From Dicyema japonicum (Eukaryota; Dicyemida; Rhombozoa; Dicyemidae): 62,604 nt of DNA. Each line of letters begins with the position of its first letter. Within the stretch, counting starts at the first letter, position 1. Below, one piece after another: positions 22,430 to 34,134 of this stretch. The notes under the pieces are model-generated. The model searched no databases. It was not told the origin of the DNA and worked only from the letters and a program-made list of their open reading frames with translations. The position numbers and the translations under genes are program-made. Where the stretch lies: contig RDEW01000016.1 in assembly GCA_011109175.1 (NCBI GenBank), forward strand, positions 737,592 to 800,195, written 5' to 3'.

Positions 22430-22519
22430 ATAATTTATTACGCTCGTTGTGGTTGTGGTCGTTGTGTTGCTAAGAGAAAAAAAAGGAAAATCAGAAAGAA
22501 CATGCAGAAAACTGCAAAA

Positions 22520-25355
22520 AAGATGAGATCTTCACAAAGTGCAACATAATGAACAAAAGAAAGCGGATGATCCATTGCACAGCCTGTTCGTATGGCTAAC
22601 ACATGTCCTGTGCCGAAATGACTAAAAGAGCCCTGGCTGCCATTTCAGATTGGCACTGTCGGTTTTGTCTCCTACCAGATAATACGACAAACTCTTTTCT
22701 ACGCTACCCTTCTGAACATGTTCCATTAGACCATCAGGAAATACTTGAATTGATCTCAAACCTGACACACACACGAAGACTCCTGATCCCCAAAGCTGCC
22801 CGTATATCTGTCGCGGACTGCCTATGTGAGTGTATTGAAAGGGCAGTTTCTTCGGACGACTCTGATGATTGGGTATGATTATTTTGCTTCGCTCCATTAA
22901 CACTATGCATACCCCATAGGAGGGGGAAAGAAGAGAAATCACTTACGTCATTAGTAAAGGAAAATGTCCACACACTTTTTTCAAAGAACCTATTGGCAGA
23001 CACAAAACAATGAGAAGCCAACATCGACTATCTCGGACACTCAGAGATTAAAAAGTGCGATCCGTCGAAAACTTTTGGAAGGTTGTATCCGTGCTGCGGT
23101 GAAGATCCTTGCAGATCAACAATGTATAATTGAGCCGTCTGAACAGTCCTACGCATCACTTGTTGAGCGACACCCAAGTCTCCCCAACGACCACCGGGTT
23201 CCCCCTTGCCCAGAACAATTAATAAATCTACTTGTCTCAGAAGAAAACGTAAAAGATGGGATTCTCTCTTTCGTCCGAGTAGCAGTGGAGGACTAGATGG
23301 GCTCCGTCCGGGTCACCTCAAAGATCTCATTGCTCATAACATGGGCAACTCTGGGGCTATCACCAAACTAATGAACAGGATGCTATCAGAGACATTACCA
23401 GAAACAATTCGACACGTAATGTTCTCCGCAAAGTTAATCGCATTCGACAAGAAGGGAGGTGGAATACGTCCTATTGCAGTCGGCCTGGTCTTCCGTCGGT
23501 TAGCCTCAAAGCTTGTATGCAAAGCAATCCTGCCTACGCTGATAACACAGCTACAACCAACCCAAATAGGGGTCGGCACACCGGGGGGTTGTGAAGTGGC
23601 AGTTCATGAGAACGCATTTCTTCTAACCATTTGCAAGGAACATTCACCTAAAAGAACGTGAACATTCCTCACGTAATCGTCAAAATTGACATTAAAAATG
23701 CCTTCAACTCGATACGACGTGATACAATTCTGGAGGATTGCTTCACATACTACCCATCAGTGTACAGCTATATTCATAGCTCGTACTGAAAACCATCCAG
23801 TCTGGTACACGGCCAATATTACATTCCATCGTTTTCTGGAGTCCATCAAGGAGACCCACTGGGGCCTGTCTTGTTCAGCTGGGAATTGCCCATATCACAG
23901 AATATTGTTCCACTCCTCTGAGAGTATGATATTTTGATGATTGCACCATGGGCGGCCATCCAAAGGATGTACTAAATTGTTTGAAAAGTCTGATAGTACA
24001 ATTGGAATCCCTATGCCTAACTCTAAACACCAATAAATGTGAAGTTACCAATTTTGGATTTCTGCAGCCTGAATGGGATCTGATCCTTGGTATGTTCAGA
24101 GAGATCATTCCGAAAGCCACAGAAACCAAATCAGAACAACTGGAAATACTTGGATGCCCTCTTACTGATGCTGGAATCTGTAACACTCTAAGAACAAAAG
24201 AACATCAATTAAAAACAACATTCAGACGTCTGGAGATGCTGGATGCACACACCTCCCTATTCCTCCTGAGAAGCCTTATCAGCACAGAAACTGAACTACG
24301 TTCTTCGTGAGGCACCCTGCTACTTGAAAATGCAACAGCTCGATGCTATCGATTCCCTCTTCCGGACCACTATTGAACGTATCACAAATGTGAAATTTGA
24401 CGACCAAGGGTGGGATCAATCGACCCTACCCGTTAGCCTGGGAGGACTGGGAATCCCTTCACCGAAAGATCTGGCTTGCCCTGCGTATCTATCCTCTTTG
24501 GGCTCCAGCCGACTGCTGATCATGATGATTCTCCAACTCCAAACAGAATCATCTGAAATCACAGATATGGAGCATTTGAAGGGGATGATGCCTGAGTAGA
24601 CAGACCATTACAGGACCATCTGCGAGAGACGTGCCTGTCTAGTCACTGAAAGATGCGAATCGAGTGGCGCATGGATCAATGCACTCCCCGTTGGTAGTGT
24701 CGGGACCCACCATGACGACGATACTGTCCGCATCGGCATCTCCACCAGATTTGGAGTGGAGATTTGCCGGACTCACAAATGCCGGTGTGACGCAACCGTC
24801 GATTGTTATGGACACCATGCCCTCTCTTGTCGAAGAAGTGCAAGATGATTCCCGAGACACAAGGCGATCAACGGAATTGTCAAGCGAGCCCTGGAGTCTG
24901 CGGGATACCAAGCCATACTAGAACCTGTTGGCCTAGACAGAGGAGACGGAAAACGTCCCGACGGGATCACAATTTTCCCATTCGAAGTGGGGAAACCTTT
25001 GGTCTGGTACGCCACTTGTGTCGACACGCTTTGCCCGTCCAACATTGTCGGGAGAGCGTTAGACACTCTGTATTCCGCGGAAAAAATGATGAGGGCAAAG
25101 GAAAAAGAAATACGAAGCGCTACGCGACCGATTCGCGTTTTATCCGATAGTGGTCGAGACAACTGGAGGAATAAGTGGAAAATCGCTTCGCTTCCTAAAA
25201 AACTTAAACGCTTAGCTACACTAAAAAGCCACGACGCACGTGAGACCCGGTGGCTTCTCCAGTTGATCTCTGTTGCAATCGTGAGAGGCAACGCAACGTC
25301 GATAATGTCGGCGGGGTCCACTTTAGATGAAATTTGTCTAATTATAATTTATTAA
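22520..25355 (+). mobile_element. PHD finger-RT-RLE retroelement, copy 2
   Basis: The second half of a PHD finger (IHCTACSYG-stop-HMSC, then SDWHCRFC, about 22570-22675), RT blocks GGLDGLRPGHLKDL (23287), IRPIAVGLVFRRLASK (23467), VKIDIKNAFNSIRRD (about 23680), GVHQGDPLGPVLF (23843) and FDDCTMGG (23933), then a long intact 3' part: CRCDATVDCYGHHALSC knuckle (about 24785-24835), GLDRGDGKRPDGITIF (24934) and KPLVWYATCVDT (24990), with Asp-to-Tyr at the second acidic RLE position. The ORF ends at 25355. It has more intact endonuclease coding than copy 1 but is inactive. The next 390 bp are AT-rich and empty. Confidence 0.88.
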
Positions 25356-25745
25356 ATTTATTATTTTTTAATGGTAAACCTATATATATAAAATAAAAGT
25401 CGGAATTAATAAAAAAAAAATGAACCTATTTCCCTTAAAAAATTGAGAACTTAAGTGTACAATTTTCTATGCTAAGCACTGTATATTTTTATTATTTTTA
25501 TTATTCACTACTTTATTAGCTGGATATGTATATTATTAATTATTAATGTGTAGATTTTTTTAATTTAGACAATTTTGTAAGTGACGATTTATCAGACTGT
25601 GACATAGTATGTAGTTGATTTGGTCAAATATATGGATTCGATTACCACAGGAGTTTCTTCTCTCCCCACGTCGTAATATGTCGCGCTGCATATCGAAACG
25701 CCGTGTTATTTTTTTATTATATTGAACCACAAACCACCGTCATAT

Positions 25746-27015
25746 CCAAAATAACAAAATTCAGGTGATCCAAGTTTCCCTCAACAGTCTCCGCATCTTT
25801 TCTCGATGTTCCGACTGCGTTCCTGCGCATTTCCGATATGGACAGGGTCCGCATACTCGAGTCCTTCGCAGGGGCACTGTTTCAGTCGTCTCTATCATAT
25901 TTGCTAGGTTTCTTGGCAGAATTTCCACTCGGGAATATTTCCTTAGTAGGTTTGCTGCCTTCACTTGAATGTTGCATATCTTGTTCAAATTCGTTCCAGA
26001 AAGGTTAGATCCCCAGATATTACATGCGTATCCTATTGTAGCCTCGATGAACTGTTTGTATATGACCTCCAGACCACTCAGATTTTTTTGTCTATTAGGT
26101 TTCCCAAGAACGCCTTCAGGAAGTTGATTTTCCTCGTACAAGTCAATAACATATTTTCGACATGTTTTGTAAAGGTTAAGAAGGTGTCAAAGGTAACTCC
26201 CAGGATTTTCTAGTATATGTTTTGCGCGAAAATCTTCCCATCCAGTTTGACGTCAATTGATACTTTCTCTAGTCTTCTGTTTGTCGTGAATAGTGTCAAT
26301 ACCGACTTCTCCGGGCTAGCAGTCAATCGATTTTCCCAAATCCATAAACTTAATTTATTCATATTATCCTGCATGTTTCCCGTTGCTTCCACAATAATCA
26401 CAAACCGCCGTGTTACAAAGGAACAATCCAAATGACTCTCAGAAGTGTATAAGGACCTTCCCGGACAGATTTCTGGTCCCTCGAGAGTGGCTGCACAAGA
26501 AATTTGATTCGTCCTGCTTTTTCCCTACTTTGGAATTACAGTCTCCCGCTATAAAGAGCATGTAGGAGGTGGACAGAGAGGAGTAAGCCGATGATAAAAA
26601 CGAGTAGAAAATGTAAAGTTTCTCTGCATTGGCGGATACCCTCACTGTGGTGGGTGCATATACATTGATAATCAATAGAGTAGTATTATAGTTGTTTCCG
26701 AGGGGTAGTGGAGGATGGCAATCCTGTCGTTGATATTCCATACTCTATGATCCACCACAGCTGCGTCCACGCGTATAGGGAACCCCATCTCATAATATCG
26801 GCATTCTGACGGCAATAGAAGCAGTCGATAGCCGTTCATTGTTTTATCCAGGTCATTGGGGACTTTAGTCTCCTGGAGACAGCATACAGATATGCCGTAT
26901 CGTCGGAGGTCCGGACATAAGTGTTGTATTTTTACGTATGATGTTAGTCCTCTCACATTGAGTGATTCAATAGAGAACAGGGAAGATTGATTGCATGAAG
27001 AAGACATCTTTGCAA
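25746..27015 (-). mobile_element. Internally deleted EEP-RT LINE (family D)
   Basis: From 27007 on the minus strand: SIESLNVRGL, CCLQETKV, NGYRLLLLPSE and IAGDCNSKVG, i.e. an EEP domain in two frames. At about 26440 the EEP joins directly to the RT thumb region (LTASPEKSVLTLFTTNRR, then IYKQFIEATIGYACNIWGS), so linker, fingers and YADD are deleted. It ends ETWIT-stop with a GGATCACC arm and an AATATAATAAAAAAATAA tail at about 25765-25700. Its 5' end lies about 30 bp after the tail of the LINE at 27026. A second partial copy is at 55980-56345. Confidence 0.82.
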
Positions 27016-27025
27016 GAGAATCACG

Positions 27026-27680
27026 TCACCACTTAGACCAATATATAATAATAATATCACCAGAGACCACGGTCACACAAACTAACGTGATCCCAGCACG
27101 CTCTAGCAGGGACTTCATCTTGGTCCGATGCTCCTCCCTCGTCCCCACACAAGCACGTATCGGTCGAATGACTGGACCTTCGCAGTCACGACGGCGCGAT
27201 CCGTGGTTCATTCTTATCAAGGCTTCAAGAGGCATCGGTGGCTGGAATTCTCCAGAAATCCAGCATTCTGTGATTTTGGAGGCTCTTTTCAGGCTAGCCT
27301 CGATCTTCAAGACATTCGTCCAAGAGATGAGTGGGCTTCATATACCACATGCATAAAAGATGCATGGTTCAATGAATTGTTTATATACAGTGCTAAAAAC
27401 AGAATGCTTTCCGATCTTCCATAAGCCTGTGAGGAATTTCAGAACATTAGTTTTCTTTTCGCATTTCGTAATTACGTTTTCAACATGGAGAGAATGACAT
27501 ATGCATGTCAAAAATCACCCCAAGGATTCTTTTAGATTTTCTGTAAGGAATAGCTTCATTGTTTGCCTTTAGTTCGACCGTCCGTCTTCCCAGTCTTTTG
27601 TCTGAAGTAAATAGGGTTGTGACGGACTTTTCACTGCTAGTAGTTAGGCGATTCTTCGATAGTCATTTGTCAAGCCTAAT
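27026..27680 (-). mobile_element. LINE C-terminal fragment (family C) with 3' stem-loop
   Basis: Minus strand: LTTSSEKSVTTLFTSDKRLG (about 27650), ILGVIFDMHMSF, then KRASKITECWISGEFQPP and LLERAGIT-stop (27310-27075). The stop overlaps GGGATCACG, which pairs with CGTGGTCTC, followed by a GATATTATTATTATA tail near 27045. The copy at 37670-38135 is the same family. TIM22 starts 70 bp beyond its 5' end. Confidence 0.82.
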
Positions 27681-27751
27681 AATTAGTTTGGTTTAATTTC
27701 AAGTAATTAAATTAATATTTAAATATTCAAATATTAACGTGCAAGTAGTGA

Positions 27752-28336
27752 ATGAATACTAAATTAAATTTTTATGAATATCTTGATGATTATTTTACCA
27801 ATCATAAAAAATACATAGATGATGTTATAAACTTACCAGGAATAAGAAAACCACCAATTCCCTACGAACAACAAATAGTTATAAGTTTGACTGAGACTTG
27901 TCCCTTTCGTTCTGTTATTAGTTATATTGCTGGTTTTGTAATAATAATCAATTTAGGATTGGGATTGGGAGCTGTTTTTGGAATATTTTCTGTTGGTTTG
28001 GAACCCCCATCTGCCACTCAATCACAAACAATCAGATCTGTCTTAAATGATATGAAAAGTCGTTCTTGGTCATATTCTAAAAACTTTTCCATCGTTGGTT
28101 TTCTTTTTTCTGGAATTGAATGTTCTATAGAAAGTGTTTATTATATAATTTATGTTATAGTATAGAGGGAAAAGTGAACTTTTTAACGGAACACTTGCCG
28201 GTGGTCTTACTGGTGGAATTTTAGGGTTTAGAGGTATTTTAACATTTAACATTTAGCTGGACTTAAACCTGCTGTTTTTGGAGCAGTCGGTTTTTCAATC
28301 TTTAGTACTGTTATTGATTATTTTTTAAGATATTGA
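27752..28336 (+). CDS. TIMM22: Mitochondrial import translocase subunit TIM22
   Basis: Spliced over introns 28136-28160 (25 bp) and 28234-28256 (23 bp), both GT-AG, giving 178 aa. Family signatures: ETCPFRSVISYIAGF, GLGLGAVFGIFSVG (first membrane segment), MKSRSWSYSKNFSIVGFLFSG, ECSIES-YRGKS across the first junction, GGLTGGILGFRAGLKP across the second, and FSTVIDYFLRY. TIM22 forms the inner-membrane channel that inserts carrier proteins such as the one at 39459. The 18 bases coding VIIINL after AGF interrupt the family pattern and look like an intron (GTAATA ... TTTAG) that is off by one base. They are kept as coding here. Confidence 0.92.
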
Positions 28337-28439
28337 TTTTATATCTGGTTTTTAACGACATATTAAGGCTATATTTATAACCAACTTCCCTTCATGATTT
28401 TTAATGTTTTTAATAATTACAATGAACTTTATTTTTAAA

Positions 28440-31400
28440 CTATAAATTGATATGTCATGTGGCTCGCCGACGACGTGGTGGCATTTGAAAAAAAAGAACC
28501 ACACTTTCCCCTATCTTCACGGGTGGACCAATAAGGAAGGCCTGCGCCGCTGCGGGGACGTTGAGGCAAACCCTGGACCAGCCAGAATAGTTCAATTGAA
28601 CATAAATGGAATCAAGAACAAAATACTCGAACTTCGGACATTTGTGAAAGAAAATCACATTGATCTGTAGCTAATTCAAGAATCTAAACTTTCTCCAACG
28701 AATTCAACACCAGTATTTCCGGGATTTACATGATTCGCCGTGACAGAATTGGCAAACTTGGTGGGGGTCTTCTCACAGTTATCCGCAACGGCATTCCGTT
28801 TGAGGACTTAACCAACAGTGCTTACACTATGCTTAAAGGATATGGAAATATCAAACTTTTGGTTACCAAAATACAAATCCCAAGACTATCAATAATAATT
28901 GTCAGCGCATATCTTCCACTGTTGAGTTCCTAATCGTCCAGTGCTCCCAGACTTACTCCTCTCGCATCACTAAAGGATGTGATTATCTGTGGTGACTTCA
29001 ATGCGAAGCACCCACTGTGACTGACAGGACAAACCTACGACAAAAGAGGGAGGATGATAATTGAGGACCTACACAGCCTATGTATACTCAACGATCCTGC
29101 ATCCCATACAAGAACACCTACTCGAAGTAACGATAAACCTTCTTCTATCGACATCTCACTGTCATCACCGTCCTTGGCCCCTCTTATTGACTGGTTAGTG
29201 AAGTATGACACCAGGAGTGACCACAATCCAATATTTTTGGAGGTCAAAACGAAGTCACGGATAAAAGGACAATGCCCAACAATAACTAACTACAGCCTTG
29301 CGAATTGGAAAGGATTCAAGGAATACGTCGATAATTGTATTGGACTATTAAATTTCCCCACTTTTCCCTCCGTCGAACAATTAGTGAAATGGTTCAACTC
29401 CATTATAAACGATGCGAAAAAGAAGTACATTCCTATGGGAAGACGACCAACGTCATCAAAACGTTTCAACACAACGACGAAACATCTGATCAGAGAACGA
29501 AATTATCTAAAGATGGTAAAATCGCCAACAGAAGAGAACATCAGGAAAATACGAGAATTGAACAGAGAGATCGACAACAACATAAAGACAGAAAATGCAA
29601 ATAGATGGACGAGACTATCGAAAGCTCTCTACAAAAACCCCCCAATGCAAAGAGTGTGGAAGTGGATCAAAAACATCAAAAAATCCTCCCCAGAGAGAAA
29701 AGTCGAAGTCTACATAAAACCAGACACTCTGATAAAATATTACACATCTATATCCTACAGGAAGTTTTCAAAAGAACACCAAGTATTCCTGAAAAAGATT
29801 GAACCGAAACGCTCCGATGACTGGATCCTATTTACTAGTCAGGATGTTCTCAGAGCCATATCCAAGGCCAACAACTCAGAGGCCAAAGGACCAGACAACA
29901 TAACCACATGTGAACTGAATCACCTAGGCCATCGAGCCCTGGAACTATTAGCCTATATATTCAACCTATCCATTAACACAAGTACAATTCCTGAAATATG
30001 GAAGAAGTCTCTAATCAGACCTATTCGAAAACCCAACAAACCAATAGATGAATTATCTTCCTATCGCCCAATATCTATTCTAAGTCCGGTCTCAAGGATC
30101 CTTGAAAGGCTTGTTTTTGAAAAAATACAAGACTCAATCTCAATACCTCCGACCCAGCACGGATTCCGGGACAACCATTCGACGACAACACACCTTACAA
30201 CCCTCACACAATTCATTGCGGAAGGATTTGACTCCCCCAAACCACATCAGAGGACAGTACTTATATCCGTGGACATCACAAAAGCGTTCGACTCAGTCCC
30301 CAGGAAACTCCTAACAGAGAAAATATACGAAACCAACATCTATCCGAACCTGAAACTTTGGCTTGGAAACTTCCTAAATGGAAGACGAGCACAAGTACTC
30401 TGCAACAACATCAAATCAAGATCTCGCTATTTCCCAAATGGAGTCCCTCAAGGCTCCCCACTATCACCCCAACTCTTCAATCTCTACGTAAACGACATGC
30501 CACAAACCTGTAATGAAAACTGTTTAATCATCTCTTATGCCGACGATATCATTCTTGCTTCCAAGAACAGAAGCATTCAATCAGCGACTCAGTTGGCTCA
30601 ACAAATGCTCGACAACTTGGAACTATGGCTCTCGAAGCGGAGACTTGACACATCAGCAGCAAAGTCCTTTGTCACACTGTTTACCACCTACAAGAGACAG
30701 CTCTGTGTCCAACCAAAAATCTTATGAAGAACGAGGCTATCTCTATTAACAAAACACCGAAGATTCTGGGAGTAACCTTTGATCAGGGACTCACCTTTAT
30801 CCGGCATGTTGAAAACAGAGTAACTTCTGCTCTGAAAAAAATGAGAATTTTAAAAGTGCTCTCAAAAACACTTAGAGATCAAACTGGGATCCTTGCCACG
30901 ATTTACAAACAATNNNNNNNNNNNNNNNNNNNNAGAATTTTAAAAGTGCTCTCAAAAACACTTAGAGATCAAACTGGGATCCTTGCCACGATTTACAAAC
31001 AATTTATCCGACCAACGATGACGTATGCAAGTCCTTCATGGGCAATGCAAATGTCACGATCTTCCACATTGAAATTATCTGCAATCGAGGAGACTGCAAT
31101 AAGATTAATTGGAGCAGATCACAATATCCAACCTATTGAAAACTTTTTAATTGAACTACAACGGAAACTATTAAAGGAGGCTGTTCTACCGAGCTGCCCT
31201 CTATTTTAAATACTATCGAATTATCTACAATCATACAGAAATTTTGAGCCGATGCCATGTCCAATGAAAAGAGCTGTTCAGGATTCTCGACCCCGCCGGA
31301 CTCGTCCTCACCTTTGTCGGTCTGGGATCACTTAGTTAGATGAAAACTTTTATTTCTTTCTCTTTGACTCAGTGATCCTGGGGGTAATAATAATAATCAA
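28440..31400 (+). mobile_element. Near full-length EEP-RT LINE with 2A-like peptide (family E)
   Basis: ORF from 28452 with EGLRRCGDVEANPGP (GDVEANPGP at 28554-28580), then EEP start VQLNINGIKNK and IQESKLS after one TAG. Further EEP: LGGGLLTVI, IICGDFNAKHP, DTRSDHNPIFLEV. One frame from 29054 to 30727 holds linker and RT: SYRPISILSPVSRILE, QHGFRDNHSTT, SVDITKAFDSVPRKLL, NGVPQGSPLSPQLFNLY, LIISYADDIILA. The thumb continues in the next frame (ILGVTFDQGLTF), interrupted by a gap artefact. It ends CRSGIT-stop, stem-loop GGGATCACTTAGTTAG ... CAGTGATCCTGGGGG and TAATAATAATAAT at 31400. Few disablements, so relatively young. Confidence 0.93.
30844..31003. other. Assembly gap flanked by a 70-bp duplication
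   Basis: Bases 30844-30913 are repeated identically at 30934-31003, on either side of 20 Ns. Collapsing the two copies restores the LINE frame (KVLSKTLRDQTGILAT). This is an unmerged contig overlap, not biology. Confidence 0.95.
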
Positions 31401-31449
31401 AATTCCATCAATGGGTTTCTTTTAAATAATATTTGTTCCTCCTGTGAAG

Positions 31450-34125
31450 TTTTGAGTTAAATCTAGGATATGTCAATTTTGAGATCATCAGTTTCAACTA
31501 CCACAGTTAAAAATGGATTTATAATCCAGTCGTTAACCAGATTGGGAATTGAAAAATAATTTTCGAAAGTAGTAATTTTCCAGTTGTTGATCGATCATAT
31601 TTAAAATTGAAAGATCTGGGAAATCATTCCCAAGTATAATTCAAGCAAAGGAAACATTGAAATAATAGATTTAGAAATTTTCTTTCTCAATAAAACAATT
31701 TTATACTAAAATTCGGCGATCTTTTCATTAACAAGAATTGAGCATACATTTTTACCTAATAATATACTTTGCATAAATTTAGCTTTAAAATCAAGGAATT
31801 CAAGCAATTTGAATAAATTTTGATATCCTTGGTCATTCAAAAAACATATTATTGCATCATACAACTCCACAACTCTTGTTAGAGCTCTTCCTTTCGAAAG
31901 CCATCTTACCTTTGTGTGGAGCAGTAAGATAGAATGTTCTGAACCAAGTTCTTCACATATATAGTTTACCCTCTATTGCTCGCCATTTTTGGGACCAAGC
32001 AAAAATTGGCGACTAAGAATTTGGCGAGTAATAGAAATAATCGATATCGTATCTTCTATTAAAAAAATTTTTTGTATAATTTTTTACAATCTATTTGAGT
32101 GACTATAACATTTAAATGAATACTTGAAATATTTATTGAAAAAACCAAGATTCTAATTAAAGTAATCGTTTAGTGTTTTTTTGCATTATCGATTGTCTAT
32201 ATTTTTTGAATTTTTATTAAACTTTCAAGCATATTTAAATCAAAATTTTCATCATGCGAAAAATATTCTTTGAGTTCCAAAACACTTTTTATCGCTTCTC
32301 TATGTGTAATACATTTTTCTTTCTTTTCACAATCTTCACTAATTGTTATGTCAAAAATTGTTTAACCGAAATATCACCATTTTCATTGTTTTGAAGAAAT
32401 TCAAGAAGTTCGTCATTTTCAGAGTACGTAAAGTCTACAAACTCCTTGATGGGATCCGAGATCATTAATTTATCAATAATTTGTTCAAAATTCTTTATTT
32501 TTTGGTCTCCCTTGGTAAGTTCTTCAATGCTTTTTTCCCATTTGGCGTGCTGAAAACATTTTGATATTGTATCCACTGACACATTTTTCTAGGCAAGATG
32601 AGAAAATAAGACTCCATCCTTTAGCGTTAATTTTTTATTACATTCAATATTTTTTCACCATAATTTATTTTTTCCATTATATGTTTAAATTTGTTAAAAT
32701 GGGATTTGAATAATAATCCCTTGATCCATTGGTTAAGCACAGTCGTCGTGTTTTTTTGGTAAATATAAAACTTCTATCATACTTAATTCGATTGTTATTT
32801 TATGAGAAGGACAATGGTCTACAACCAAAAGTATCCTTCTTTGTTTTTGTTTGAGATTTATGTTCCATTTATACAACCATTCGTTAATAATTTGCATGTT
32901 CATAAAGTCTTTGAAGAATTGTGGTATTGTAAATATTTATCAACGTTAATGTTTTTGAAACACCTTTGTTTCTTATACTTTCCAATCATCAATGGGGTTC
33001 TTTTATCAGATCCAGTCACATTTGCGCAAAACATTAATGAAAATCTGAAGATTAGCTAAAAAATTTTAAACCGATTTTTAAGTAGTTTCTGTCCTGATCT
33101 GCGTCTCCTGCATACACTTTTTGAATGAATAGTCTTGTAAAACACAACGGTTTGATTCCATTAATCCATCCAGGAAATGATTTCAGTATCAATTGATGAA
33201 TAGAGTTTCTAAAAACGAGAAATTGTCCCATAAATTGGATTAATTTCAAGAATCTTCTCTTTATTCAATTTAAGATCGTTTATGCATGTCTCGAAATTGA
33301 TTTTTTGAAACGCGCTGAAAAAATTTCTGAGACACGCCTTAAACTTAGGGAAGAGTTATTAATAAGATAATTTATAATTTCTTTTTTTAATTATAAGATA
33401 ATCTAGAACATTTCCTCATGTTACGAAAAAAGACACGCGACATAAATATTTGAAAAATTATTTTTTTTAAATAATAAATTTTAATTTTTTAATACTAAAA
33501 CGTATCGAGTAAGAGAATTTGGCGAGCAATGGAATTTTCTTAGTAAAATTGAAATTTTTCCAAAAAATAGCGAGTTATAGAAATGGCGAGCAACAGAGGG
33601 TAAACTGTACTCTGAAAAATTCTATGATTCAATGCCCGTGAACGAATGATGTTAATTATTTTTATAATTTGTCCAGGAACATCATTAATATCCTGTGGCA
33701 ATGTTTTTGAAGCAAGAGAAAATTAAGTACGCAATGATTCCTCTGGGTCAAAATATCACCAGCCATAGCTTGAATTCTTCGAGATATTGTATTATTTGAA
33801 AGAGGAACCTCTTTAAATTTAGATGCAAAATCAGTTTTAATAATAATTTCTGCCATGGAGACTATAAGAATGAGGAGCTTTATTTTTTACAATTATGTAG
33901 GCAGTCTATTTTTGATTATAAATAAAATATGATGCACGAAGAGTAGCTTTATTCTTTGAAAACATTGGAAGTGACGAAATTTTTGGTGTAGCGTCATATT
34001 GGCAGAAAACTCTTTAGGCGTGAGATTGACATTTGGGTGAACAATCTTTTGATTCCTCATTAATTTAGAAGGTTTGAGGAAATCGTTTCCTAATACAACA
34101 CTGCAATACATGCATTGAGCTTTTT
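31450..34125 (-). pseudogene. hAT (ZBED5-like) transposase split by Tigger-1
   Basis: N-terminal part at 34110-33610: BED-type finger remnant MYCSVVLGNDFLKPSKL ... NVNLTPKEF, then EVPLSNNTISRRIQAMAGDI. After the Tigger insertion (31962-33607), the minus strand resumes at 31960 with EELGSEHSILLLHTKVRWLSKG, ALTRVVELYDAIICFL and NVCSILVNEKIA. The two halves join in the order expected for a ZBED5-like hAT transposase, so the insertion is younger. There are many stops. TIRs were not found. Confidence 0.82.
31962..33607 (-). mobile_element. Tigger/pogo element (Tigger-1), 1646 bp
   Basis: The right end reads, inverted, CAGTTTACCCTCTGTTGCTC; the left end reads TAGTTTACCCTCTATTGCTC. TIRs continue through CGCCATTT, and TA flanks both sides (31960-31961 and 33608-33609). 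The minus strand encodes a decayed pogo-type transposase: FPGWINGIKPL (about 33170), GKYKKQRCFKN, LLVVDHCPSH (second Asp), PMDQGIIIQ, and a C-terminal frame 32582-32346 (SVDTISKCFQHAKW, acidic tail). CENP-B-like elements of this kind insert at TA. Confidence 0.87.
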
Positions 34126-34134
34126 CGTAATCAT

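Noticed and set aside
24806-25321. Minus-strand ORF of 171 codons
   Set aside because: It is a shadow of the RLE coding on the plus strand, where HHALSC and GKRPDG are found.
28554-28580. A picornavirus-like insertion because of the 2A motif
   Set aside because: The motif is in frame with a LINE endonuclease. No viral protein is present, and 2A-like peptides are known in LINEs.
32802-33059. Plus-strand ORF of 85 codons in Tigger-1
   Set aside because: The minus strand carries transposase motifs in this interval, so the plus frame is a shadow.
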